Assembly (NCBI RefSeq): GCF_046600735.1
Contig: NZ_JBJMAW010000004.1
Span: forward strand, 62,001 to 126,000
Direction: 5' to 3'
Length of the DNA stretch: 64,000 nt
Source: Novilysobacter_A longmucuonensis
GTDB taxonomy: Bacteria; Pseudomonadota; Gammaproteobacteria; Xanthomonadales; Xanthomonadaceae
Shown here: positions 7,253-15,161 of the stretch, in pieces
Layout: the number at the start of each line of letters is the position of its first letter
How positions within the stretch are numbered: position 1 is the first letter of the stretch
The notes under the pieces: model-generated
Database searches by the model: none
What the model saw: the letters and a program-made list of their open reading frames with translations, nothing else
Told to the model about the DNA's origin: nothing
Translations under genes and position numbers: made by a program

Positions 7253-8396
7253 GAAGGGAATTCCTGGGTTCGTGCGGACCACGCAGGGCACGCGGATCAT
7301 GCAGATCGGTCGGGGCGGCCAGTTCGCCGAGAATCGACATCAACTCGTCGACGCGGTGGGCGCAGGTGTGGCGGCTGCGGATGGTGTGGAGCCCGTGCCG
7401 CGCGAGCGTGCCGGCGAGCTCCTTGTCGTGGACGACCTCGCGCAGGCGCTCGCGCATTTCCGCGCCGTTGGCCGCGACCAGGTAGTCCGCGCCCGGCGTG
7501 AACAATCCCTCGTCATCCGGCCACGGCGCGCACACCAGCGGGATGCCGCAGGCCAGCGCCTCGAACACGCGGATGGTCGGGATGCCGGGCAGCGCGCGCA
7601 CGTAGGGCCGGCGCGGCACGTGCACGGTGGCGGCGAAGCGGGCGAACACCTCCGGCGCGCGATGGTTCGGCAGCCACCCGCGGTAGTCGATGCCGGCGCG
7701 CGCGAGCTCGGCCAGCGCCGAGCGCGGGTAGCGCACGCCGTGGATCCGCGCGGACAGGCCGAGCTCACGCACCGGATCGATCAGGAACTCGGACAACTCC
7801 CGCGTGCGCTCGTCATCGCCCCAGTTGCCGATCCAGACCAGGTCGCCCTCGCGCTTCGCCCCGGGATGCGGCATGAACACGCGCGTGTCGGCGGCCTCGT
7901 GCCAGGTCCACACGCGATCGCACCAGCCGCGCTCCAGGTAGCGCTGGCGGACGGCCTCGCCGAAGGCCAGCACGCCGTCGTAGCCGCTGAGGTCGAAGCG
8001 CGCCATCTCGTGCGGCGCGGTGGCGGCGCGGTGGTGGGTATCGTGGAACAGCAGCCGGCGCTGCTTTGATGCCAGCCGGCCCAGCCCGGCGACCAGGGCC
8101 GGGGCGTTCCACTCGTGCACCAGCACCACGTCGGCGCCGTCGACCGCCTCCTCCAGCACCAGTGCATCGAGGTCGTAGGTGCGGCTGGACAGGCGCGGGA
8201 AGCGCCGCTCGAACTCTTCGATCGGTGCGGTGCCGTGCTCGGCCACGAGCTGCGTGCGGCTCCAGCCGTCCTCCGGCTCGAACACCTCCACCTCGTGCCC
8301 GCGGGCGAGCAGCTCGCTGACCACACCACGCAGGAAATGCGCATTGCCGTGGTTCCAGTCCGACACCAGCGAGTGGTAGAACAGCACGAACTTCAT
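7245..8396 (-). CDS. CgeB-type glycosyltransferase (first of three)
   Basis: A 383-residue protein beginning MKFVLFYHSLVSDWNHGNAH, a pattern that recurs in its two downstream relatives (SS.WNG). Other landmarks are the N-domain segment ARGHEVEVFEPEDGWSR, a His-rich LLFHDTHHRAATA, and the C-domain motif LPGIPTIRVFEALACGIPLV then PDDEGLFTPGADYLVA. Its ATG overlaps the preceding stop as ATGA. It likely acts in sequence with the adjacent transferases; the nucleotide-sugar donor cannot be read from sequence. Confidence 0.87.
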   Translation of the reverse strand: MKFVLFYHSLVSDWNHGNAHFLRGVVSELLARGHEVEVFEPEDGWSRTQLVAEHGTAPIEEFERRFPRLSSRTYDLDALVLEEAVDGADVVLVHEWNAPALVAGLGRLASKQRRLLFHDTHHRAATAPHEMARFDLSGYDGVLAFGEAVRQRYLERGWCDRVWTWHEAADTRVFMPHPGAKREGDLVWIGNWGDDERTRELSEFLIDPVRELGLSARIHGVRYPRSALAELARAGIDYRGWLPNHRAPEVFARFAATVHVPRRPYVRALPGIPTIRVFEALACGIPLVCAPWPDDEGLFTPGADYLVAANGAEMRERLREVVHDKELAGTLARHGLHTIRSRHTCAHRVDELMSILGELAAPTDLHDPRALRGPHEPRNSLHV

Positions 8397-9544
8397 CGCG
8401 CCGCCCCGGCACTGAAGTCGCGGGCGGTACGCGGCGGCACCCAGCGCTCCAATCCGCGCTGCAGCGACAATCCGCTGTAGGCGCGGCGATAGCCGTTGAC
8501 CATCGCCGCCGGCGTGTAGCGTGCCGCGCGCAGCCGTGCCCGGCGGGCGTAGTCCTCGCGCAGCGACGCGTCGTCGATCAGCCGCTGCAGGGTCGCCGCC
8601 AGCGCATCGCGGTCATCGGGTGCGACGAACAGCGCGGCGTCGCCCCAGACCTCACGCAGGCTGTCGATGTCGCCCAGCACCAGCGCGCAGCCGGCCTGCG
8701 CCGCCTCCAGCGCCGACAGGCCGAACGGCTCGTAGCGGGCCGGCAGCGCATAGATCGCCGCGCGCGCGAACCACCGGTCCAGTTCGGCGGAATCAAGACA
8801 GCCCAGCAGGCGCACGTTGGGCAACTGCGTCGTGCCGCCGTCGGGGTGATGCGCCTGGCCGGCCACGCACACCGGCCACGGCAGGCGCGGCGCCACCTCG
8901 GCGAGTGCGACGATGTTCTTGCCCTCGTCCCACAGCCGACCGGCGGCCAGGATCAGCGGTTCTCGGTCCGGACCGGTCACCAGCGCATGGCGGCTGCGGC
9001 CGTTGGCGATCACCCGCGCCGAGGGCAGCGGGCCGTAGTGGCTGATCAGCGCCGTCAGCATCGCCTGGCTCGGCGCCACCACCAGGTCGGCCGCGTGCAG
9101 GCCATCGTGTACGCGGCTGCGATAGCGGTCCCAGTCCGCCCGCGGTGCGGGACTACCATGGACCGCCTGCCACCACGACAGCACACAGGAATGCCCGGTC
9201 ATCAGCACCGGCGCGTCCCACGGCAGGTCGCCGTGGCTGTAGTCGTTCAGATGGACGACGCTGGGCTGCACCTGCGCGGCGACCTCCAGCAGCCAGTCGC
9301 CGGCGCGGTCGACATCGACCCAGGGCGACTGCATCCACGCCAGCTTGTGGTTGCTCGGGTACAGCGACAGTCCGTCGATCGCCTCGGCATCGCGGCGCTG
9401 CTCTTGGGTCAGGGGGCCGCCCATGGTCGCCAGCGCGACCTGGTCGCCGCAGGTGGACAAACCCTGCGCCAGCTCCAGTGCGTACTGCCAAACGCCGCCG
9501 ACGGTATCGGCGGTCAGCAGCACTCGATGGCGGTCAGCGGCCAT
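8393..9544 (-). CDS. GT4-family glycosyltransferase
   Basis: A 383-residue GT-B enzyme. It starts near MAADRHRVLLTADTVGGVWQ, a glycogen-synthase-like donor loop (TADTVGGVW), and has the GT4 C-terminal donor-site signature: LILAAGRLWDEGKN, then YALPARYEPFGLSALEAAQA with the EPFGLSALEA catalytic and ribose-contacting residues. It is a retaining transferase by family. The start is uncertain: 9544 gives an 11-base overlap with the oxidoreductase stop, 9553 a 20-base overlap. It ends in ATGA with the next gene. Confidence 0.9.
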   Translation of the reverse strand: MAADRHRVLLTADTVGGVWQYALELAQGLSTCGDQVALATMGGPLTQEQRRDAEAIDGLSLYPSNHKLAWMQSPWVDVDRAGDWLLEVAAQVQPSVVHLNDYSHGDLPWDAPVLMTGHSCVLSWWQAVHGSPAPRADWDRYRSRVHDGLHAADLVVAPSQAMLTALISHYGPLPSARVIANGRSRHALVTGPDREPLILAAGRLWDEGKNIVALAEVAPRLPWPVCVAGQAHHPDGGTTQLPNVRLLGCLDSAELDRWFARAAIYALPARYEPFGLSALEAAQAGCALVLGDIDSLREVWGDAALFVAPDDRDALAATLQRLIDDASLREDYARRARLRAARYTPAAMVNGYRRAYSGLSLQRGLERWVPPRTARDFSAGAAR

Positions 9545-10523
9545 AGATCCCATCGACAATGCGCGCGACTTCGACCAGCTGGTCGGCGTCCGGATCGAAG
9601 TGTCCGCCCTCGGCCAGCCGCTGCGCCCACTCGACCAGCGCCCGGCCGCCCCAGGCGTCGGGCGGCTCGGCCAGGCGCGTGCGCTGGGTGCCGTCGAAGC
9701 GGTCGACGGTGAAGTCGTAGAACGAGCCGGCGACATTACGCAGTGCCGCGCCGCCGCGGCTGCCGTAGAACGCAGCCTCGATCACCGCGTCGCAACCGGC
9801 GGGCAACCGCCACGAGCAAGCCATCCGCACATTGGCACCGCTGTGCATCCGCCATTGCACCGAGGCGTAGTCCTCGACCTCGCCGACCGGCTTCGGCAGC
9901 GCGCGGCCCTTGGCGTACAGGCGCGCGTCGATCTGGTCGACTGCAGCCCCGCCGCAGATCCACTGCGCCAGGTCGATCAGATGAATGCCCAGGTCCATCA
10001 CGCAGCCGCCGCCGGACTGCGCCATGTCATAGAACCATGGCTTGTCCGGGCCATAGGCGTTATGGAAGGTGAGGTCGATCGCATGCACCTGGCCGAGCTC
10101 GCCGGCCTGCACCCGCTCCCGCAGCGCCGCCACGCCGGCCAGGTGGCGGTAGCTGAAGTCGACGCCGACCAACCGGTCGGCGCGTCGCGCCGCGGCGATG
10201 ACCTGCTCGGCCTCGGCGGTGGTGCGGGTCAGCGGCTTCTGGCAGAACACCGCCAGGCCGCGCTCGAGCGCGGCGATCGCCTGGGCCGCATGCGCGCCGC
10301 TGGGCGTGGCGATGACGATGCCGTCCAGGTCGGCGTCCAGCAGCCCGTCGAGCCCGTCGGTGACCACCGCGCCGGGGGCATCCGCGGCCGCCGCCTCGGC
10401 GGCCTCGCCACTGGCATCGGCAATCGCCGCAACGGTCGCCACGCCGCTGTCGGCCAGTACCTGCATGCGCTGCCGGCCGATCCAGCCGACGCCGAGAAAA
10501 CCCAGGCGGGGGCGCGCTGCCAT
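9534..10523 (-). CDS. Gfo/Idh/MocA-family NAD(P)-dependent oxidoreductase
   Basis: A 329-residue protein with an N-terminal Rossmann fold (LGFLGVGWIGRQRM), the family's catalytic-lysine motif as CQKPLT (usually EKP), and a C-terminal alpha/beta domain with GGGCVMDLGIHLIDLAQWI including the usual D and H of the active site. Such enzymes oxidise or reduce sugar rings or act as nucleotide-sugar 3-dehydrogenases. It is separated from the upstream dehydrogenase by 290 bases holding a palindromic element, and it overlaps the GT4 gene. No strong ribosome binding site precedes the ATG. Confidence 0.9.
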   Translation of the reverse strand: MAARPRLGFLGVGWIGRQRMQVLADSGVATVAAIADASGEAAEAAAADAPGAVVTDGLDGLLDADLDGIVIATPSGAHAAQAIAALERGLAVFCQKPLTRTTAEAEQVIAAARRADRLVGVDFSYRHLAGVAALRERVQAGELGQVHAIDLTFHNAYGPDKPWFYDMAQSGGGCVMDLGIHLIDLAQWICGGAAVDQIDARLYAKGRALPKPVGEVEDYASVQWRMHSGANVRMACSWRLPAGCDAVIEAAFYGSRGGAALRNVAGSFYDFTVDRFDGTQRTRLAEPPDAWGGRALVEWAQRLAEGGHFDPDADQLVEVARIVDGIYGR

Positions 10524-10594
10524 GGCGCGGAGGTGCGGTCTTTGAGCGGGGTCTGTATCCAAGGCTTTGTCGGAAGGCTCGGGCGAAGAGCCAG

Positions 10595-10750
10595 AGCAAA
10601 TCCTCCCCAACCCTCCTTTTCCAAAGGAGGGGGCAACTGCAGTCCCGCACTCGCCCGCATTGAAGGAAGGGGCAACTGCAGACTCGCACTCGCCTACATC
10701 AGCGGTGAGCACCTCCCCCTTTTTAAAAGGGGAATCGAGGGGGATTTGCT
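10595..10750. repeat. 156-bp palindromic element with terminal inverted repeats
   Basis: The ends are AGCAAATCCTCCCC (10595) and its near-inverse GGGGGATTTGCT (10750). Inside are two shorter palindromes (CTCCTTTTCCAAAGGAG; CCCCTTTTTAAAAGGGG) and two imperfect direct copies of GGCAACTGCAGNCNCGCACTCG. It has no coding capacity and lies inside the glycan cassette, like a miniature mobile element. Confidence 0.7.
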
Positions 10751-10813
10751 GTTGCTCCGACTCACTCCCCTTCGCCGATACAGCCTCGGGCGAACAACTG
10801 TCGACGGCATCCC

Positions 10814-11776
10814 TCATAGCGCCACCGTTGCTTTCATGAATCCGTCCGGGCGCTGCTGCAGCGTGTCGAACGCGGTCTCGATCCCGCCCAGCGGAAAGTC
10901 GTGGGTCAGCAGCGCGAATGGATCGATGCGTCCGTCCGCCACAGCCTGCACCGCCTCGCGCAGGCCGCGCGCGGCGACCTCCGGGTCGCGCTCGTGCGCG
11001 TTGATCACGTCCAGCCCGCGCCAGTTCCATTGCTGCATGTCGACCTGGCGCGGGCCGTTCTGGTGGTAGCCGGCGATGATCAGCCGGCCGCCTTCGGCGC
11101 TGATCGCGCTGGCGATGTCGAGCGTGGACTGCTCGCCGGCGGCCTCGATGACTCGTGCGCAACCGGCGCCGGCGCTGATCTCCTGCACCGCACCGATCGC
11201 CGCGTACATGTCGTCGGTGGCCAGCGTGGTCGCCGCGCCGCACTGGCGCGCGACCTCCAGCGCGAACGGCCGCCGCGACAGCGCGATGACCTCGGCGCCG
11301 GCGCGGCTGGCGAGCTGGATCAGCAACGCGCCGATGAAGCCTACGCCGACCACCGCGACCCGCTGGCCGGCGCGGATGTCGCTGCGTCGGAAGATGTTCA
11401 TCGCACACGCCATCGGCTCGCCCGGCATCGGCCGGTCGGCCAGGCCGTCGGGTACGCGGGTCAGGGCCGCGGCCGGGGCGACGTCGTACTCGGCGTAGGC
11501 GTTGCCCGACAGCAGCGCGACGCGCTCGCCGATGCGCCAGTCGTCCACCTCCTCGCCGACCGCATCGATCTCGCCCCAGCCCTCGTGCCCCGGCGCACCG
11601 GGCGCCAGCGGGTATTCGAACCACGGTTGGCCGGCCCAGACCGGCAGGTTGGACGCGCAGATGCCGCAGCCTTGCAGCCGCACGCGCACTTCGTTCGGTG
11701 CGGGTGTCGGCAGTGGCTGGCGCCGCACCTCGATGCGGCCGTTGCCGCAGAACACCGCTGCGCTCATCGTGCTCAT
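10814..11776 (-). CDS. Zinc-type alcohol dehydrogenase (MDR family)
   Basis: A 320-residue medium-chain dehydrogenase. Catalytic-zinc ligand candidates are Cys-40 (GCGICASN) and His-64/Glu-65 (PGHEGWGEI); the nucleotide fold shows VAVVGVGFIGALLIQLA. The structural-zinc cysteine loop of classical ADHs is absent and the protein is short for the family (usually about 340). It would oxidise or reduce a secondary alcohol, in this context probably a sugar hydroxyl. The ATG forms a 4-base ATGA overlap with the preceding fusion gene, which fixes the start. Confidence 0.88.
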   Translation of the reverse strand: MSTMSAAVFCGNGRIEVRRQPLPTPAPNEVRVRLQGCGICASNLPVWAGQPWFEYPLAPGAPGHEGWGEIDAVGEEVDDWRIGERVALLSGNAYAEYDVAPAAALTRVPDGLADRPMPGEPMACAMNIFRRSDIRAGQRVAVVGVGFIGALLIQLASRAGAEVIALSRRPFALEVARQCGAATTLATDDMYAAIGAVQEISAGAGCARVIEAAGEQSTLDIASAISAEGGRLIIAGYHQNGPRQVDMQQWNWRGLDVINAHERDPEVAARGLREAVQAVADGRIDPFALLTHDFPLGGIETAFDTLQQRPDGFMKATVAL

Positions 11777-14007
11777 GCGACGTGCCTCCGTGCCGGAATC
11801 TGTCCCGAGCCGCTGCGCTGCGCATGCAGCCAGTGGTGCAGCCGTGCCACACCGTCGGCCACGCCCACGCGCGGGGCCCAACCGGTCGCCTTGCCGAGCG
11901 CTCGTGTGTCGGATACGTAATAGCGCTGGTCGCCGGTGCGCCATGGTGCGCGGGTGACCTTCGGCGTGTGCCCGGCAAGTGCGCCGATACGCTCGAGCAG
12001 CTCGATCAGGCTGGTGGTGTTGGCCGGGCCGCCGCCGATGTTGAAGGCGCGGCCGCGCAATTGCGGCATGCGCTCCTGGCACAGCAGCAGTGCATCGACC
12101 AGGTCCTCCACGAACAGGATGTCGCGCACCTGGCGGCCGTCGCCGTAGATCGTGATCGGCTGCCGCTCCAGCGCGCGGATCAGGAAATGCGCGACCCAGC
12201 CCTGGTCCTCGGTGCCGAACTGGTGCGGGCCGTAGATGCAGCTCATCCGCAGCACCGCCGCGGGCAATCCGTAGCTGCGTGCGTAATCGAGAACGTACTG
12301 GTCGGCGCCGCCCTTGGAGCAGCCGTAGGGACTATGGAAGTCCAGCGGCCGCGATTCGCCGATCCCGGCTGCGCGCAGCGCCGCGTCGCGTGGTTGATAA
12401 CGGCTGTCGGTAGCCTCCAGCGCCACGTCGTCGATCGCGCCGTACACCTTGTTGGTCGAGGTGAACACGACCGGCGGCGGGCGCCGCGCACGTCGCGCAG
12501 CCTCCAGCACGTTGAAGGTGCCGCGCAGGTTGATGTCGAAGTCGGTGGCCGGATCTTCCAGGCTCGAAGTCACCGCGACCTGAGCGGCGAAGTGGAACAC
12601 CTGCCCCACCCCAGCCACGGCCTCGCGCAGCAGGTGGCGGTCGCGCACGTCGGCAATCTCGACCTGCAGGCGGTCACCGAAACACGCGCGCAACCAGCGT
12701 ACGTTGTGCTCGACGCCGGGCCGCGACAGGTTGTCGTAGATCAGCACCGGCCGGTCGGCGGCGAGCAGGCGCGCGGCTAGGTTGGTGCCGACGAAGCCCG
12801 CGCCGCCGGTGATCAGTACCGGTCGCTGCTGGCCGGACCGCAGGCGCGCGGGTGGGCGCTGCGGCGCCTGCGCCGGTGTGTCCTGCCGTGCGGTGTCGTG
12901 TTCCGGTGCCGACGCCGTCTGGTCAGCGTCATCGGCCCGCTGCCTCTCCGGCGGCAGCGCCGCCAGGCTCGCCACCGACACCGGATCCTTGTCCGGTGCG
13001 CGCGACAGGCCGGTGCCGTGATGGTGCTGCAGCGAGGCGATCTCCTCGACGCCGTCGAACCCCGACGCCGCCCACATCCGGTACAGCAGTTTGGGTCGCC
13101 CGTGCGCATCGCGCAGACCGAAGTGGTAGTGGCGCTCGTCCTCGTGGAAGCCGTCCTGGTGGCTCAGGCTGTCGTGCAGGTCATTTGCCGCGTACCAGTA
13201 GATGCGATCGGCCGGCGCGTCGAGCACCGTGCGCAGCTGCCGCAACTGCTCGATCTCGTCGTGACGCCAAGTCGAATAGCCGACCTCGGTCAGCCAGATC
13301 TGCGGCTTGACCGCATGCTGCTCGAGCACCGCGCGGACGTCGCTGATGGTGTCGCTCCACGAGCGTTCGCGGAAGTCCCAGGTGCCGGGAAAACCGTGGA
13401 TGCCGACCGCATCGATATGCTCCAGCACGCCACGATCGGCCAGCATGCCCAGCCAGTTCGGATCGGTCGGGCACATCCCGCCGAGCAGCGTCTTCTTGCC
13501 GCGCTGGCGCACCCAATACGCGGCCTGCCCGACCATCGAGGAGAAGATCTCCCAGTTGTGGTCGAGGTGCCAGTCCCAGTCGTTGAGGTTGTTCGGCTCG
13601 TTCCACAATTCGACCCATTCGAAATGCGCGCCGAACCGGGTGATCATCAGGTCGAGAAAATCGGCGTAGGCCTTCGGATCGCGCGGCGGCGAGGCGGTCC
13701 GTGCCTCGATCCCGAGCGACGGCGGCGTATAGGTAAAACACGGCAGCACTTCGCACTCGGCCGCCAGCCGCGGCAGCAGCCACGAGTACCAGTCTTCGCC
13801 ACCCGGCGCATGCCAGTCGGCCCAGGAAAACTGCGTGCGCAGGCGGCGCACGCGCAGCTCGCGCATGTCCTCGATCAGTTGCGTCACGCGCTCGACATCG
13901 CCGATCCGCAGCCACTCGATCACCCCGATGCCCGCCATCCGCTCGCGCGCGGCAGCGCTAGCCGCGGCGGCACTGGTCACGGCAGCCGTCGTCGCGGCAG
14001 GCCTCAT
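11773..14007 (-). CDS. Fusion: clan GH-A glycosidase-like domain + CDP-paratose 2-epimerase-like domain
   Basis: A 744-residue two-domain protein. Residues about 25-325 form a TIM barrel of the GH39/GH5 type, with the acid/base in ELWNEPNN (Glu-137) and the nucleophile in WLTEVGYST (Glu-241). A disordered Pro/Ala/Gln-rich linker (about 328-393) follows. Residues 396-744 form an extended SDR with GGAGFVGTNL, YDNLSRPGVEHNVRWL and DFHSPYGCSKGGADQYVLDY (Tyr-561, Lys-565), a pattern close to RfbE/tyvelose epimerase. There is no signal peptide, so the glycosidase domain is cytoplasmic, which is odd for a hydrolase. The start at 14007 is fixed by an ATGA overlap; the end overlaps the ADH. No frameshift is seen between the domains. 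Confidence 0.88.
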   Translation of the reverse strand: MRPAATTAAVTSAAAASAAARERMAGIGVIEWLRIGDVERVTQLIEDMRELRVRRLRTQFSWADWHAPGGEDWYSWLLPRLAAECEVLPCFTYTPPSLGIEARTASPPRDPKAYADFLDLMITRFGAHFEWVELWNEPNNLNDWDWHLDHNWEIFSSMVGQAAYWVRQRGKKTLLGGMCPTDPNWLGMLADRGVLEHIDAVGIHGFPGTWDFRERSWSDTISDVRAVLEQHAVKPQIWLTEVGYSTWRHDEIEQLRQLRTVLDAPADRIYWYAANDLHDSLSHQDGFHEDERHYHFGLRDAHGRPKLLYRMWAASGFDGVEEIASLQHHHGTGLSRAPDKDPVSVASLAALPPERQRADDADQTASAPEHDTARQDTPAQAPQRPPARLRSGQQRPVLITGGAGFVGTNLAARLLAADRPVLIYDNLSRPGVEHNVRWLRACFGDRLQVEIADVRDRHLLREAVAGVGQVFHFAAQVAVTSSLEDPATDFDINLRGTFNVLEAARRARRPPPVVFTSTNKVYGAIDDVALEATDSRYQPRDAALRAAGIGESRPLDFHSPYGCSKGGADQYVLDYARSYGLPAAVLRMSCIYGPHQFGTEDQGWVAHFLIRALERQPITIYGDGRQVRDILFVEDLVDALLLCQERMPQLRGRAFNIGGGPANTTSLIELLERIGALAGHTPKVTRAPWRTGDQRYYVSDTRALGKATGWAPRVGVADGVARLHHWLHAQRSGSGQIPARRHVA

Positions 14008-15161
14008 CGCTGCAAGCCCCGGCGCGACAGTTCGGCGCTGGCGTCCTCCACGCGATCGAATGCGTTCTGCCCGAGCATCCATTCCACCAGTTCCTCCAGG
14101 CCATCGGCCAGGTCGACCTGCGGCCGGTAGCCCAGCACTTCATGGGCCAGCTCGATATCGGCGAAGCAGTGGCGGATGTCGCCGGTGCGGTATTTGCGCG
14201 TGACCTCCGGCGGCAGGTCATCGATGCCGAGCGCGCGGGCCATCTGCTCGGCCACCTCCAGGATGCTCAGCGACTTGCCGCTGCCGATGTTGAGCACGCG
14301 GCCATCGACGTCGGGGGTCTCCAGTGCCAGCCGGCAGGCGCGCGCGACATCGCGCACGTTGACGAAGTCGCGACGCTGCTGCCCGTCCTCGAACACCATC
14401 GGCGCGCGCCGGTTGAGGTAGCGCGCGGCGAAGATCGCAAGCACGCCGGTGTAGGGGTTCGACAGCGCTTGGCGGGTGCCGTAGATGTTGAAGAAGCGCA
14501 AGGCGACAGTGGGAATGCCATAGGCCTGGCCGATCAGCAGGCACAGCCGCTCCTGGTCGAGCTTGGACAGCGCGTACACCGATGAGGGCGAGACCGGCTT
14601 GCTCTCCGGGGTCGGCAACGGCGCCAGCATCGCGCCGCCGCCGTGCAGTTCCCAGTCGCCGCGCACGAGTTGTTCCAGGGGGCGTTCCGGTGGGCTCAGC
14701 ACGTTGCCTGCGTCGTCGCGGTATAGCCCTTCGCCATACACGCTCATGCTCGATGCGACCACCAGCTTCGCCACCGGCGTCGCGGCCAATGCTTCCAGCA
14801 GCACCGCGGTGCCGCGGTTGTTGACGTCGGTGTAGCGCTCGATCTCGTACATGCTTTGGCCGACGCCGACCGCGGCGGCGAAGTGGAACACCGCGTCCAC
14901 GCCGAGCAGTGCCCGGCGCACCGCCGTCGCGTCACGGACATCGCCGCGAATCAGCTCGATGTCTTCATGCAGATACGCCGGGCGCCCGATCGCATCGCCA
15001 TGGACCTGTTCCGACAGGTTGTCCAGCACCCGGACCCGATAGCCATGCGCGAGCAGTTCATCGGCCAGGTGCGAGCCGACGAATCCGGCGCCGCCGGTGA
15101 TCAGGACCAGGCCCGAGCCTGCCTGTTGCTTTCCGTCACCGCCTCCGTTAGTTGCAGCCAC
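14004..15161 (-). CDS. NAD-dependent epimerase/dehydratase (extended SDR), GTG start
   Basis: A 385-residue UDP-glucose-4-epimerase-like enzyme. It has the NAD-binding GGAGFVGSHLADEL (residues 23-36), the active-site VVASSMSVYGEG and SPSSVYALSKLDQE (Tyr-196, Lys-200), and FFNIYGTRQALSNPYTGVLA of the substrate domain. I place the start at GTG (15161) because GGAG lies seven bases upstream and this gives a short overlap with the preceding gene's stop; a longer reading adds 58 implausible residues. It likely interconverts or dehydrates a nucleotide sugar for the downstream transferases. Confidence 0.9.
   Translation of the reverse strand: MAATNGGGDGKQQAGSGLVLITGGAGFVGSHLADELLAHGYRVRVLDNLSEQVHGDAIGRPAYLHEDIELIRGDVRDATAVRRALLGVDAVFHFAAAVGVGQSMYEIERYTDVNNRGTAVLLEALAATPVAKLVVASSMSVYGEGLYRDDAGNVLSPPERPLEQLVRGDWELHGGGAMLAPLPTPESKPVSPSSVYALSKLDQERLCLLIGQAYGIPTVALRFFNIYGTRQALSNPYTGVLAIFAARYLNRRAPMVFEDGQQRRDFVNVRDVARACRLALETPDVDGRVLNIGSGKSLSILEVAEQMARALGIDDLPPEVTRKYRTGDIRHCFADIELAHEVLGYRPQVDLADGLEELVEWMLGQNAFDRVEDASAELSRRGLQR

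Noticed and set aside
10524..11978. Reading the Gfo/Idh frame and the repeat element as one very long protein
   Set aside because: The upstream part is out-of-frame sequence of the dehydrogenase gene and the palindromic element. The Rossmann fold starts cleanly at MAARPRLGFLG.
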